Positions 17,990 to 27,762 of a stretch of 64,000 bases of DNA are shown here, piece by piece; within the stretch, counting starts at the first letter, position 1, and every line of letters begins with the position of its first letter. The notes below the pieces were generated by a model. It ran no database searches. It worked only from the letters and a program-made list of their open reading frames with translations, and was not told the DNA's origin. The translations under genes were made by a program, and so were the position numbers. The stretch is from Erythrobacter cryptus DSM 12079. Lineage in GTDB: Bacteria; Pseudomonadota; Alphaproteobacteria; Sphingomonadales; Sphingomonadaceae. The DNA is taken from assembly GCF_000422985.1 (NCBI RefSeq), contig NZ_AUHC01000002.1:328191-392190 (forward strand), in the 5' to 3' direction.

Positions 17990-19077
17990 CAGTCGAATAC
18001 CACCACGCTGCGGGCCGAATGGCCGGCGCGCATTGTGTTGAACCCTTCGTTGACCTGATCGAGCGGGATGCGCTCGGCGATGATCGTGTCAAGATCGAGC
18101 AGCCCGCGCAGGTAAAAATCGACGAGCCGCGGCAAATCGATGGGGAAGTGGTTCATCCCCATGATCGCCCCCATCAGCTTCTTGCCCGAAAGCAGGTCCA
18201 TCGCGCCAAGGCCGACCTTGCAATCCAGCGGCATCATCCCGAGGATCACGGCGGTGCCCCCGCGCCTGAGCGCCGCGACGGCAAGATCGGCCGAGGCCTG
18301 CCGCCCGACCGCCTCGATCGCCCAATGCACCCCGCCATTCGACAGGCCGATGATCTGCTTTGCCGCATCGGGATCGCTGGCATCAAGCGTGTGGGTGGCG
18401 CCCAGCACCTCGGCGAGCGCGCGCTTTTCGGGCAGCGGATCAACCGCGATGATCTGGCCTGCCCCGGCGATCCTGGCGGCGTTGACGACCGCAAGCCCCA
18501 CTCCGCCGCAGCCGATCACCGCCACGCTTTCGCCCGGGGTCACCTTGCAGGCATTGAATATGGTGCCCGCCCCGGTCGTCACCGCGCAGCCCAGCACCGC
18601 GGCCCGATCGAGCGGCATGGCCTTGTCGATCGCCACGCAGGCGTGTTCGTGGATCAGCATCTGCTCGGACAGGGCCGAAAGATTGAGCATCTGGTTGACC
18701 GGCGTGCCATCGGCAAAGGTGATGCGCGGCGGGGCATCCTTGCCGCGGCGGGTATCACCGCCCAGGCACAGCGCCATGCGCCCGGTGACGCAGAACTCGC
18801 AGTGCCCGCAGAAGGCCGAAAGGCACGAGACCACGTGATCGCCGGGCTTGACGGTCTTCACCTCGCTGCCCACCGCGCGCACCACCCCGGCGGCCTCGTG
18901 CCCGGGGATGCAGGGCAGGGCATGGGGATAGTGGCCATCGATGAAATGCAAGTCGGAATGGCACAGCCCGCAGGCCTTGGTGTCGATCAGCACCTCGTGC
19001 GGGCCGGGCTCGGCATAGGTCACTTCGGCGATGCGGAGGCCCTCTCCGGGGCGTTCCAGAATGGCGGCTCTGGCCAT
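17989..19077 (-). CDS. Zinc-dependent alcohol dehydrogenase
   Basis: 362-residue medium-chain dehydrogenase/reductase. Catalytic-zinc ligands sit in ACGLCHSD, GHEAAGVV and the conserved Cys of GCAVTTGAG; structural-zinc cysteines sit in CGHCEFCVTGRMALC. The NAD-binding loop is VIGCGGVGLAV. The overall sequence resembles the class III/aryl-alcohol group. It forms a two-gene unit with the phosphotransferase and lies next to an acyl-CoA dehydrogenase gene, so oxidation of an alcohol released from a fatty or terpenoid substrate is a reasonable inference. The substrate is unknown. Confidence 0.92.
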   Translation of the reverse strand: MARAAILERPGEGLRIAEVTYAEPGPHEVLIDTKACGLCHSDLHFIDGHYPHALPCIPGHEAAGVVRAVGSEVKTVKPGDHVVSCLSAFCGHCEFCVTGRMALCLGGDTRRGKDAPPRITFADGTPVNQMLNLSALSEQMLIHEHACVAIDKAMPLDRAAVLGCAVTTGAGTIFNACKVTPGESVAVIGCGGVGLAVVNAARIAGAGQIIAVDPLPEKRALAEVLGATHTLDASDPDAAKQIIGLSNGGVHWAIEAVGRQASADLAVAALRRGGTAVILGMMPLDCKVGLGAMDLLSGKKLMGAIMGMNHFPIDLPRLVDFYLRGLLDLDTIIAERIPLDQVNEGFNTMRAGHSARSVVVFD

Positions 19078-19203
19078 GCTTGTCCTCGTTTGAGCGGTTG
19101 CAGATTGTCGCGGCGCTGGCGGGGGCGGGGCGGGCCTGCTCGGACGGGCGAAGCCTCCGGGAAAGCCCGTGTCCCCGCGCGCCCGAGCGGCCCGGATGAT
19201 GCC

Positions 19204-20541
19204 CTAGCGTGCCACCCCCATGTCGCCCGAGCTGAAGCTCGCCGCATCATTGGCCGGGCGGCCGTGATCGCCGCGCAGGGCATTGGCGGTGGGGCCGGGG
19301 CGGGGCGCGTGCTTGGCAAACTCCATCTGCGCGATCGAACGGGCGTGGACCTCGTCCGGCCCGTCGGCAAGGCGCAGGGTGCGCTGGTTGGCGTAGGCGC
19401 GGGCGAGGCCATAATCGTCTGAGACCCCGCCGCCGCCATGGGCCTGGATCGCATCATCGATGATCCTGAGGGCCATGTTGGGCGCCTGCACCTTGATCAT
19501 GGCGATTTCCTGCTTGGCCGCCTTGTTGCCGACCTTGTCCATCATGTCGGCAGCCTTGAGGCACAAGAGGCGGGTCATCTCGATATCGATGCGCGCGCGC
19601 GCGACGCGCTCCTCCCACACCGAATGCTTGTAGATCGGCTTGCCGAAGGCCTGGCGCTCCTGCAGGCGGCGGCACATCTTTTCGAGCGCTTCCTCGGCCG
19701 CGCCGATGGTGCGCATGCAGTGATGGATACGCCCCGGCCCGAGCCGCCCCTGGGCGATCTCGAAGCCGCGCCCCTCGCCCAGAAGGATGTTGCTTGCCGG
19801 TACGCGCACGTCCTTGAGCTCGATTTCCATGTGGCCGTGCGGGGCATCGTCATAGCCGAACACCGGCAGGTGCCGCAGGATGTGGATCCCCGGCGTATCG
19901 AGCGGCACGATGATCATCGATTGCTGGGCATGGCGCTGGGCGGAAAAATCGGTCTTGCCCATCACGATCGCCACCTTGCAGCGCGGATCGCCCGCGCCCG
20001 ATGACCACCACTTGCGCCCGTTGATGACGTAATAATCCCCGTCGCGCTCGATGCGGGTCTCGATGTTGGTGGCATCGGAGGAGGCGGTGTAGGGCTCGGT
20101 CATCAGGAAGGCCGAACGGATCTCGCCGTTCATCAGTGGGCGCAGCCAGGCTTCCTTCTGCTCACGGGTGCCGTAGCGGTGGAACACCTCCATGTTGCCG
20201 GTATCGGGCGCCGAGCAGTTGAACACCTCGCTCGCCCAGCCGATGCGGCCCATCTCCTCGGCGCACAGGGCATATTCGAGATTGGTCAGGCCCGGCCCTT
20301 CGAATTCGAAGCTGTCATCGACATGGTGATGGCTGTCGTTGCGCGGCGGCATGAACAGGTTCCAGATGCCTTGCGCCTTGGCCTTGGCCTTCAGCTCCTC
20401 GACGATCGGGAGCACCTTCCAGCGCTCGCCCGCGCGGTCCTGTTCCTCATAGGTCTTCATGTTGGGGCGCACATGCGCCTCGATGAAGTCGCGCACGCGG
20501 TTGCGCCAATAGACCTGCCGCTCGGTAGGCTCGAAATCCAT
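19204..20541 (-). CDS. Acyl-CoA dehydrogenase (long, ACAD11-like)
   Basis: 445-residue flavoprotein that oxidises acyl-CoA thioesters. ATG at 20539-20541 follows GAGAGGACTTTTC; an in-frame extension to 20598 is not supported. Family signatures include [34 protein letters not shown] (FAD/substrate loop), [15 protein letters not shown], and the C-terminal [20 protein letters not shown]. The sequence resembles the branch that pairs with APH-type phosphotransferases, consistent with its neighbour. Substrate chain length cannot be read. Confidence 0.93.
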   Translation of the reverse strand: MDFEPTERQVYWRNRVRDFIEAHVRPNMKTYEEQDRAGERWKVLPIVEELKAKAKAQGIWNLFMPPRNDSHHHVDDSFEFEGPGLTNLEYALCAEEMGRIGWASEVFNCSAPDTGNMEVFHRYGTREQKEAWLRPLMNGEIRSAFLMTEPYTASSDATNIETRIERDGDYYVINGRKWWSSGAGDPRCKVAIVMGKTDFSAQRHAQQSMIIVPLDTPGIHILRHLPVFGYDDAPHGHMEIELKDVRVPASNILLGEGRGFEIAQGRLGPGRIHHCMRTIGAAEEALEKMCRRLQERQAFGKPIYKHSVWEERVARARIDIEMTRLLCLKAADMMDKVGNKAAKQEIAMIKVQAPNMALRIIDDAIQAHGGGGVSDDYGLARAYANQRTLRLADGPDEVHARSIAQMEFAKHAPRPGPTANALRGDHGRPANDAASFSSGDMGVAR

Positions 20542-20616
20542 GAAAAGTCCTCTCGTCCGTGATTGCCATCGAATCCGCGCCCGAGCGTGGCAGAGCATCC
20601 GCCGGGCGCCAAGCTC

Positions 20617-22050
20617 TCATTTGTGCGGCGGCGCCCGCGTCGCCCCGAGCCGGGCGAGGCGATCGGCATGGTCCGCCTCGCCCAGCGGAAAGCGCAGGAA
20701 CACCAGCACCGCCCCGCTCACCAGCATCGCGGTGAGCAGGGTGTAGAGCAGCATCAGCCGCTCGATCACCGTGCCATCGACCGCGCCGGGCTGGGCATTG
20801 GCGGGAAAGCCCACCGCGCTGATCAGGCTGCCGGCGGCAAAGGTGCCAAGCCCGGTGACGCATTTCTGCATGAACAGCATCCCGGCAAAGAACAGGCCTT
20901 CCTCGCGGTGGCCGGTCTTGATCTCCGAATCCTCGACCACATCGGCCAGCATCGATCCGGTGAGCATCATCGGGCACACGCCGATGCCGGTTGCCAGCGT
21001 GGCAAAGCCGAGGAACAGCGGCAGCGTGGCCGGCTCGCCATTGGCCGGAAACAGGCCGGCAAGGCGCAGCACATAGGGCGCAAGGCCGATGGCCATGGCC
21101 AGCGCCGCCATGATCGCCGCGGCGTTCTTCTTGCCCCAGCGGCGCGAGACGATCGGGGCGAGCACGAAGCCCATCACCACCCCGGCAAGCAGGGTGACCG
21201 GCCACACCGCCAGCGCCCAGCCGGGAAACTCCCACACATAGGTCTGCATGTAGGTGCTGGTGGCAAAGTTCAGCCCCTGGTTGGCATAGGCAAACACCCC
21301 GGCGCCCATCAGCGTGAGGAAGGCGGGGTTGCGCAGCGTGCGGCGCATCGCCTTGAGCTCCTCTGCCAATGGCAGGCGCGGGGGCAGCTTGGCCGGGGGC
21401 CGGGCGAGCGCGCGATGGGTGCCGAGCGAGACGGTGAGGATCGCCACGGTCATCAGGATCACGCCGGCCCAGGCATAGGCATCATAGCCCTCGCGCCGCA
21501 GCAGCCCGGCCGGCTGCTCGGGCGTGGGCGCGAGGAACACCCCATAGGCGAGGAACAGCAGCAGCAGCCCGCCCGCCCAGCCGAACAGGAAGCGGTAGCG
21601 GATCACATCGGTACGCTCGTGATAGTCCTGGGTGATCTCGGGCAGCATCGCGAGCGAGGGCACCTCGTTCAAGGCGATCGCGGTGCGCACCAGGATTGCC
21701 GCGCAGGTGAGATAGACCAGCATCGCGGTCTCCCCCCAGGCGGGGGGGTGCCAGAGCATGAACCACGACAGGCCCACCGGAAGGATCGAGGCATAGAGCC
21801 AGGGGTGGCGCCGCCCCCAGCGGGTATTGGTGCGGTCGCTCAAATGGCCGATCACCGGATCGATGAAGGCATCGATCACCAGCGCCACCATCACCGCCAG
21901 ACCCACGAGGTTGGCGGGAAGGCCCATCACCTGATTGTAGAAGATCAGCAGGAACACGGCAAAGCCGTTGTCCTTGATCCCATAGGCAACGGCCCCGGCG
22001 CCATAGGCGAGCTTGAGCCGATAGGGCACCTTGGCATCAGCCGCGCTCAT
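20617..22050 (-). CDS. MFS transporter, GPH (glycoside-pentoside-hexuronide) type
   Basis: 477-residue inner-membrane transporter with about twelve hydrophobic segments. The pattern KLAYGAGAVAYGIKDNGF at the N-terminus, DAFIDPVIGHLSDRT and RWGRRHPWLYAS match the sodium:sugar symporter-like GPH family within the MFS. In sphingomonads such proteins often lie among catabolic genes; a sugar or organic-acid substrate is possible but not shown. Translation starts at 22048-22050. It is divergent from the acyl-CoA dehydrogenase at 22266, and the shared 215-bp gap carries a promoter and an inverted repeat. Confidence 0.85.
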   Translation of the reverse strand: MSAADAKVPYRLKLAYGAGAVAYGIKDNGFAVFLLIFYNQVMGLPANLVGLAVMVALVIDAFIDPVIGHLSDRTNTRWGRRHPWLYASILPVGLSWFMLWHPPAWGETAMLVYLTCAAILVRTAIALNEVPSLAMLPEITQDYHERTDVIRYRFLFGWAGGLLLLFLAYGVFLAPTPEQPAGLLRREGYDAYAWAGVILMTVAILTVSLGTHRALARPPAKLPPRLPLAEELKAMRRTLRNPAFLTLMGAGVFAYANQGLNFATSTYMQTYVWEFPGWALAVWPVTLLAGVVMGFVLAPIVSRRWGKKNAAAIMAALAMAIGLAPYVLRLAGLFPANGEPATLPLFLGFATLATGIGVCPMMLTGSMLADVVEDSEIKTGHREEGLFFAGMLFMQKCVTGLGTFAAGSLISAVGFPANAQPGAVDGTVIERLMLLYTLLTAMLVSGAVLVFLRFPLGEADHADRLARLGATRAPPHK

Positions 22051-22122
22051 CCGCGCGCCGCCCCACGGCCCTGTGCCGCCCGTGCGAATCCTCTCACCAT
22101 TCCCTCTCCACTTTCGGTTGCA

Positions 22123-22153
22123 ATGCTAGACCGATTGACCCCCGCGTCAATCG
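22123..22153 (-). promoter_or_regulatory. Candidate promoter and overlapping 8-bp inverted repeat for the MFS gene
   Basis: On the minus strand TTGACG (plus 22145-22150) and TAGCAT (plus 22123-22128) are spaced by 16 bp, a reasonable sigma-70 pair about 75-100 bp before the MFS start. The -35 box overlaps a perfect dyad CGATTGAC-N6-GTCAATCG (22132-22153). The overlap suggests repression of the promoter. This is an inference from sequence alone. Confidence 0.4.
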
Positions 22154-22265
22154 CGCCGCGCCTGACGCTACGGCATCGCCGGGCGGGAGATCGGCGCTTG
22201 CAGCCGCCGACAAATTGCCACTAACGTAAGCGTCAAGTGAGGCCCGAGAGAGAGGAGAATCGGCC

Positions 22266-23459
22266 ATGGCCGACCTGGAGACGTTCCGCGCCGAAACCCG
22301 CGCCTGGCTCGAGGCGAATTGCCCGCCGGAAATGCGCGAGCCGGTGCGCGACGAGGATGACATCTATTGGGGCGGCCGCCGCGCGCGCTTCAAGAACGCG
22401 GCGCAGCAGGCCTGGCTCGAGGCGGCGATCGCCAAGGGCTACACCGTGCCCTCGTGGCCGAAGGAATATGGCGGGGCGGGGCTTTCGCCGGCCGAGGCCA
22501 AGGTGCTGCGCGAGGAAATGGCGCGCATCAATGCCCGCCCACCGCTCAGCTCCTTCGGCATCTGGATGCTTGGCCCGGCGCTGCTGCATTTCGGCACCGA
22601 GGGGCAGAAGCGCCGCTTCCTTAACGAGATTGCCCGCGGCGAAATCCGCTGGTGCCAGGGCTATTCCGAGCCCGGCTCGGGCAGCGACCTGGTCAGCTTG
22701 CAGACCTTTGGCGAGGACAAGGGCGATCACTGGGTGGTCAATGGCCAGAAGATCTGGACCAGCTATGCCGATCAGGCCGACTGGATCTTCTGCCTGGTGC
22801 GCACCGACAAGACCAACAAGTATCAGGGCATCACCTTCATGCTCTTCGACATGGCGAGCGAGGGGGTGACGACCAAGCCGATCAAGCTGATCAGTGGCTC
22901 CTCGCCCTTCTGCGAGACCTTCTTCGACAATGTCAAGGTGCCCAAGTCCTATGGCGAGGACGTGCCGGCCTATGTGGGCGAGATCAACCGCGGCTGGGAC
23001 GTGGCCAAGTATCTGCTCGGGCACGAGCGCGAGATGATCTCGGGCGCCGGCGGGAGCGAGCGGGCCGCGGCGATCGGCGCGGCGATGAAGCGCCTTGCGG
23101 CAAAGAACGGCGATGAAATCGATCCGGTCTTGCGCGCCGAGCTCGCCATGTTCGATGTCGATGCGCTGGCCTATGCGGCGATGGGCGAGAAGTTCCTGGA
23201 CGAGATCAAGGTCGGCAAGGCCCATCCGGCCCAGCCCAACATGATGAAATATGCCGGCACCGAGCTCAACAAGCGCCGCCACGAGCTGATGATGGCGGTG
23301 GGCGGTAGCCGCGCGCTCGAGTGGGAGAGCGAGGCGACCGAGGGCGGCAAGCCCGCGCGCGCCTGGCTGCGCACCAAGGCCAATTCGATCGAGGGCGGCA
23401 CCAGCGAGGTGATGCTCAACGTCATCGCCAAGCGCATCCTCGATTTGCCGGGCGCGTGA
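22266..23459 (+). CDS. Acyl-CoA dehydrogenase, FadE-type
   Basis: 397-residue acyl-CoA dehydrogenase. ATG at 22266 follows GAGAGAGAGGAGAATCGG. Signatures are VPSWPKEYGGAGLSPAEA, IRWCQGYSEPGSGSDLVSL (FAD loop), VNGQKIWTSYADQADW, and the end IEGGTSEVMLNVIAKRIL. This large-subunit-like form commonly pairs with a second, shorter acyl-CoA dehydrogenase encoded next door, as at 23570; the two may form a heteromeric enzyme like those acting on bulky acyl-CoAs such as steroid side chains. That pairing is an inference. Confidence 0.93.
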   Translation: MADLETFRAETRAWLEANCPPEMREPVRDEDDIYWGGRRARFKNAAQQAWLEAAIAKGYTVPSWPKEYGGAGLSPAEAKVLREEMARINARPPLSSFGIWMLGPALLHFGTEGQKRRFLNEIARGEIRWCQGYSEPGSGSDLVSLQTFGEDKGDHWVVNGQKIWTSYADQADWIFCLVRTDKTNKYQGITFMLFDMASEGVTTKPIKLISGSSPFCETFFDNVKVPKSYGEDVPAYVGEINRGWDVAKYLLGHEREMISGAGGSERAAAIGAAMKRLAAKNGDEIDPVLRAELAMFDVDALAYAAMGEKFLDEIKVGKAHPAQPNMMKYAGTELNKRRHELMMAVGGSRALEWESEATEGGKPARAWLRTKANSIEGGTSEVMLNVIAKRILDLPGA

Positions 23460-23474
23460 TCTAGCAACTTTCAT

Positions 23475-23549
23475 CGTCTCCCCGGCGAAGGCCAAGGCCC
23501 AGATGCGGCGCCCGCTGGACCGGGCCTGGGCCTGCGCCGGGGTGGCGAC
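23475..23549. repeat. REP-like palindromic element between two acyl-CoA dehydrogenase genes
   Basis: The 110-bp gap holds an imperfect long inverted repeat: CCCCGGCGAAGGCC plus AAGGCCCAG on the left and CTGGGCCTGCGCCGGGG plus GGCGAC on the right. Composition (CCCCGGCGAAGG and its complement around a CTGGACC-type centre) resembles dispersed palindromic repeats common in sphingomonad genomes. It could fold in the mRNA and tune the expression of the downstream gene. Only one copy is seen in this window. Confidence 0.5.
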
Positions 23550-23569
23550 CCAAGGGAGAGGGAAAACCA

Positions 23570-24709
23570 ATGCCCCTGTATCACACCGAAGAGCAGGCGA
23601 TGCTCGCCGAGACCGCGCGCGGCTTCATGGCCGAGGAAGGCAATATCGCCAAGCAGCTGCGCCACTGGCGCGACCGCAATTGCAAGGATGGCTTTGGCCA
23701 CGCGCTGTGGAAGCAGATGGCCGAGATGGGCTTTACCGGCATCCTCGTGGACGAGGCCGATGGCGGGCTTGGCATGGGCCATGTCGAGGCCGGGATCGTG
23801 CTCGAGGAGATCGGCCGCAATCTCACGCCCTCACCCTTCCTCACCTCGGCGGTGCTGGCGGCGACCGCATTGAAGCACGCCTCGGCGGAGCTCAAGGGGC
23901 GCTATCTGCCCGGGCTCGTCGCGGGCGAGAGCGTCTTTGCCGTGGCGATCGACGAGACCGCCAAGCACCGCCCGCAGCGCATCACCACCCGGGCCGAACG
24001 CGCCGGCAACGGCTTTCGCCTCACCGGGGCCAAGAGCTTCGTCATCCACGGCGCCAGTGCCGACATGATCGTGGTGGCCGCGCGCACCGCGGGCGCGGAC
24101 GAGGACCGCGACGGGATCACCCTGTTCGCCGTGCCAAAGGACGCGGCCGGAATGAGCCACGATCCGGTGCGCCTCGTCGATTCCTCGGTGGCCACCCATA
24201 CCCGCTTCGATGGGGTCGAGCTTGATGGCGATGCCGTGATCGGTGAGGTCGATGGCGGGCGCGACGTGCTCGATGCCATGCTCATCGCCGGGCGCGTGGG
24301 CGCTGCGGCCGAAGGCGTGGGCGTGGCGCGCGGGGCGATGGAAATGACCGTCGGCTATCTCAAGCAGCGCAAGCAGTTCGGCCGCCTCATCGGCGAGTTT
24401 CAGGCCCTGCAGCACCGCGCCAGCCACCTCTATTCCGAGGTCGAGATTGCCCGCGCCGCCACCATCAAGGCGCAGCAGTTGCTCGATGCCGGTGCGCCCA
24501 GCGCCGATCTGATGGCGAGCGTTGCCAAGGCCAAGGTCGCCAAGGCCGCGCGCCTCGCCGTGCAGGAAGGGGTGCAGATGCATGGCGGCATCGGGATGAC
24601 CGATGAATATGACATCGGCCTTTACATGAAGCGCGACCGCGCGCTCGCCGAGTTTCTGGGCGATGCCTATTTCCACGCCAGCCGTGTGGCTGAACTGAGC
24701 GGATATTGA
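23570..24709 (+). CDS. Acyl-CoA dehydrogenase (second subunit-like)
   Basis: 379-residue acyl-CoA dehydrogenase. GGGAGAGGG precedes ATG at 23570. The N-terminal helices (EEQAMLAETARGFMAEEG), the GILVDEADGGLGMGHVEAG stretch, and ARAATIKAQQLLDAG through QMHGGIGMTDEYDIGLYMKR match the family. The usual FAD-loop sequence is looser than in its neighbour (VAIDETAKHRPQRI), as in partner subunits of heteromeric ACADs. It sits 3 bp before the SDR gene, so both are in one operon. Confidence 0.92.
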   Translation: MPLYHTEEQAMLAETARGFMAEEGNIAKQLRHWRDRNCKDGFGHALWKQMAEMGFTGILVDEADGGLGMGHVEAGIVLEEIGRNLTPSPFLTSAVLAATALKHASAELKGRYLPGLVAGESVFAVAIDETAKHRPQRITTRAERAGNGFRLTGAKSFVIHGASADMIVVAARTAGADEDRDGITLFAVPKDAAGMSHDPVRLVDSSVATHTRFDGVELDGDAVIGEVDGGRDVLDAMLIAGRVGAAAEGVGVARGAMEMTVGYLKQRKQFGRLIGEFQALQHRASHLYSEVEIARAATIKAQQLLDAGAPSADLMASVAKAKVAKAARLAVQEGVQMHGGIGMTDEYDIGLYMKRDRALAEFLGDAYFHASRVAELSGY

Positions 24710-24712
24710 GCC

Positions 24713-25522
24713 ATGGACATTCAATCACTTTTCAGCCTCGAAGGCCGCATCGCCCTCATCACCGGGGGCAGCCGCGGGATTGGCAAGATGTTCCTTGAAG
24801 GCCTGCTCGCCGCGGGCTGCGCGCGGGTCTATATCTCGGCGCGCAAGATCGAGCAGATGCAGGCGACGATCGACGAATTCGGCGCCGACAAGGTGATCGG
24901 CATTCCGGCTGACCTCTCGCAGATGGACGGGATCACCGCGCTTGCCGATGCGATCAAGGCGCGCGAGAGCCGGCTCGATATCCTCATCAACAATGCCGGG
25001 GCAGCCTGGGGCCAGCCCTATCTCGAGTTCACCGAGGCGGGCTGGCACCGCACCATGGATCTCAATGTCAAGACACCCTTCTTCCTCACCCAGAAGCTGC
25101 ACGATCTGCTGGTGGCGGGCGGCAAGGCCGGGCATCCGGCCAAGGTGATCAATGTCTCCTCGATCGATGGGCTGCGGATCAACCCATGGGAGACCTATGC
25201 CTATCAGGCCTCAAAGGCGGCGGTGATCCAGCTTACCCGGCGCATGGCCGCGCGGCTGATCCGCGACAACATCATCGTCACCTCGATTGCGCCGGGGGCC
25301 TTCCCCTCCGAGATGAACCGCGCCGCCAAGGATGCGCCCGAAACCAGCGCCGCCGGCATTCCGGCCGGGCGCATCGGCACCGCCGAAGACATGGCCGCCG
25401 CCGCGATCTATCTGTGCAGCCGCGCGGGCGACTATGTGGTGGGCGAGACGCTCACCGTCGATGGCGGGGTGGTCAATGCCCTGCTGCCGAACCACTTTGC
25501 TGATCCTTCGGGCAAGCGCTAG
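24713..25522 (+). CDS. Short-chain dehydrogenase/reductase
   Basis: 269-residue SDR enzyme. The cofactor loop is TGGSRGIG near residue 20, the structural motif NNAG is present, and the catalytic Ser and YxxxK are in INVSSIDGLR and AYQASKAAV. The end (VGETLTVDGGVVNA) is typical. It follows the acyl-CoA dehydrogenase by 3 bp and probably oxidises a hydroxy group in the same degradative pathway; the substrate is not identifiable. Confidence 0.93.
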   Translation: MDIQSLFSLEGRIALITGGSRGIGKMFLEGLLAAGCARVYISARKIEQMQATIDEFGADKVIGIPADLSQMDGITALADAIKARESRLDILINNAGAAWGQPYLEFTEAGWHRTMDLNVKTPFFLTQKLHDLLVAGGKAGHPAKVINVSSIDGLRINPWETYAYQASKAAVIQLTRRMAARLIRDNIIVTSIAPGAFPSEMNRAAKDAPETSAAGIPAGRIGTAEDMAAAAIYLCSRAGDYVVGETLTVDGGVVNALLPNHFADPSGKR

Positions 25523-25569
25523 GCCGCCCGGCCGCGCCTTGCGCCCGCGCGGCAGCGGCCGCGCCTCCA

Positions 25570-25735
25570 AAAAAGAAGGCCCACACCCCGCCGTGCGGGG
25601 TTGTGGGCCAAGTCGGCGGAAGAAGGAGCCCTCTTCCGCCCGGGTCGCACCGAAAACGCTGGTGCCGGGCAATCCCTTCGCGCGATCGGCCCGGCTTTGC
25701 GGCCCTTATGATTCGCGCGCGCGATTCTGTCTGTG
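25570..25735 (-). ncRNA. Candidate small RNA with three stem-loops and terminator
   Basis: The 312-bp gap between the SDR and Crp/Fnr genes has no convincing protein gene. Read on the minus strand it contains, in order: a stem from CCGGGC/GCCCGG with an inner GGTGC/GCACC pair (25638-25670), a perfect 9-bp stem GGCGGAAGA/TCTTCCGCC (25615-25640) whose loop reads GGGCTCCT, and a strong GC hairpin (25578-25609) followed by a T-run (25577-25571, CTTTTTTGG). The last is a textbook intrinsic terminator on this strand. The CUCCU loop resembles anti-Shine-Dalgarno loops of alphaproteobacterial small RNAs. The first two stems share three bases, so they compete. The 5' end is not known. Confidence 0.5.
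25571..25609 (-). terminator. Intrinsic terminator, minus strand
   Basis: Hairpin with arms GGCCCACACCCCGC and GCGGGG(T)TGTGGGCC around CGT (25578-25609; one bulged base), followed on the minus strand by CTTTTTTGG. On the plus strand no T-run follows, so it would only weakly end the SDR transcript. There is no annotated minus-strand gene upstream, which is why a non-coding transcript is proposed. Confidence 0.75.
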
Positions 25736-25834
25736 ATGGCCATCACGCCGCGCGGCCGCGCGATGCGATACGCTGCGGCCGTGCCCGGTTGCAGCAGGGC
25801 ATCGCCAGCCATAGGTTGGGGCGGGGGAAGGGAA

Positions 25835-26542
25835 ATGATGCTGATGGACGTGCACGAGGATCTCATCGCCCGGCTGGCGCCCGATTCGCTGCTGCGCGCG
25901 CTCGCACCCGAACAGCTGCGCAGCCTGCTCGCCAGCGCCAGCCGGTGCGATCTCAAGGTCGGCGAGGCGATCATCACCCAGGGCGATGAGGGTGGTGATT
26001 TTGCCGTGGTGGTGCTGTCAGGCGGGCTCAAGATCAGCATGGTGAGCGCCGGGGGGCGCGAGATCATCCTCAATTATGCCGGGCCGGGCGAGCTGGTGGG
26101 CGAGATCGCCATGCTCGACAGCGGCCCGCGCACCGCCACGGTGAGCGCGGCGGTGCCCACCAGCGTGCTGCTGCTGCCCTCGGCTACCTTTCTTGCCGCG
26201 GCCACCGCCAACCCTGCCTCGGCCGCCGGGGTGATGCGCGAGCTGGCCAAGCGCATCCGCCAGCTCAACCTGGTGATCGAGAGCGACCGCACCTTCTCGA
26301 TGGCGCCGCGGTTGGCGCGCGCACTGCTGCGCCTGATTGATCCTGAACGCAGCGATGGTCGCCTGCGCTATGACCCGAGCCAGAGCGATATCGGCGCCTT
26401 TGCGGGCCTCGCGCGCGAGAATGTCAGCCGGCTGATCTCGGACTGGGCCGAGCAGGGTGTGGTGGAGCGCAAGGGCCGGGCGCTGCTGGTGCGCGACCGC
26501 GACTATCTTGAGGCGCTGGCCGCCTCCGGCGACGAGGCCTGA
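25835..26542 (+). CDS. Crp/Fnr-family transcription regulator
   Basis: 235-residue regulator. The N-terminal half is a cyclic-nucleotide-binding-like beta roll (GEAIITQGDEGGDFAVVVLSG, NYAGPGELVGEIAMLDSGPRTATV), and the C-terminal half has a winged helix with the recognition helix in AGLARENVSRLISDWAEQGV. No Fnr-type N-terminal cysteine cluster is present, so iron-sulfur oxygen sensing is unlikely. Of several in-frame ATGs, 25835 (after GGGGGAAGGGAA) is preferred; upstream residues look non-coding. Targets and ligand are unknown. Confidence 0.88.
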   Translation: MMLMDVHEDLIARLAPDSLLRALAPEQLRSLLASASRCDLKVGEAIITQGDEGGDFAVVVLSGGLKISMVSAGGREIILNYAGPGELVGEIAMLDSGPRTATVSAAVPTSVLLLPSATFLAAATANPASAAGVMRELAKRIRQLNLVIESDRTFSMAPRLARALLRLIDPERSDGRLRYDPSQSDIGAFAGLARENVSRLISDWAEQGVVERKGRALLVRDRDYLEALAASGDEA

Positions 26543-26575
26543 CCTGAGAGCACAGCGCGCCGGGCGCCGCGGCTT

Positions 26576-27226
<651 letters not shown>

Positions 27227-27268
27227 AGGGCCCGTTGCCCCAATCGGGCCGGGCAAATCAAGAGGGGC

Positions 27269-27757
27269 TTACGGCTTCTCCTCGGGCGCGGGCGGCGCGG
27301 CCGGCCGCCGGCGTGGGCGCGGGCGCTTGGTCTCGAGCCGCTTGCCGCGGTCATAGAGCACCTTGAGCGCGAGGCCCCCGGCGACCAGCGCCAGCCCCAG
27401 GGGCGAGCGCCGGGCGAGGTGGCTTGCGCCCCACAGCGCGATGCTCGCGCCAAGCGGGCGGCCTTCGATCAGGCGCGCGGCCTTGGCCCTGCCTTTCTCG
27501 TCCGGGCCATAGGATTGCACCAGCAGGCCCTTTTCCAGCCGGTCGCGCAGCAGGCTGCCCGCGGCGCGCAGGACAATGTCGGCGATCATCACATTGGTGC
27601 TGGCGCGCGGGCTGGGCAGGGGCAGGCCAGCGCCTGCGCGCGCCGGCGCTTCCTTGGCGATGGACGGCTGATCGCCTTGCGGCTCGACCGGCGCTGGGTC
27701 TTGCGCCTCGCCTTGCGCCTTGCGGGTGCGCCGCGCTGCCCGGCCGGGGCGGGCCAT
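27269..27757 (-). CDS. Hypothetical basic protein, possible membrane segment
   Basis: 162-residue protein I do not recognise. The N-terminal third is basic and Ala/Pro-rich ([19 protein letters not shown]), the middle carries helices ([20 protein letters not shown]) and one hydrophobic segment ([16 protein letters not shown]), and the end is Arg/Pro-rich. It lies 5 bp after sspB and 43 bp before gmk on the same strand, so it probably belongs to an sspB-hypothetical-gmk unit. A role in the membrane or in nucleic-acid binding is only suggested by composition. Confidence 0.6.
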   Translation of the reverse strand: MARPGRAARRTRKAQGEAQDPAPVEPQGDQPSIAKEAPARAGAGLPLPSPRASTNVMIADIVLRAAGSLLRDRLEKGLLVQSYGPDEKGRAKAARLIEGRPLGASIALWGASHLARRSPLGLALVAGGLALKVLYDRGKRLETKRPRPRRRPAAPPAPEEKP

Positions 27758-27762
27758 GGCGG

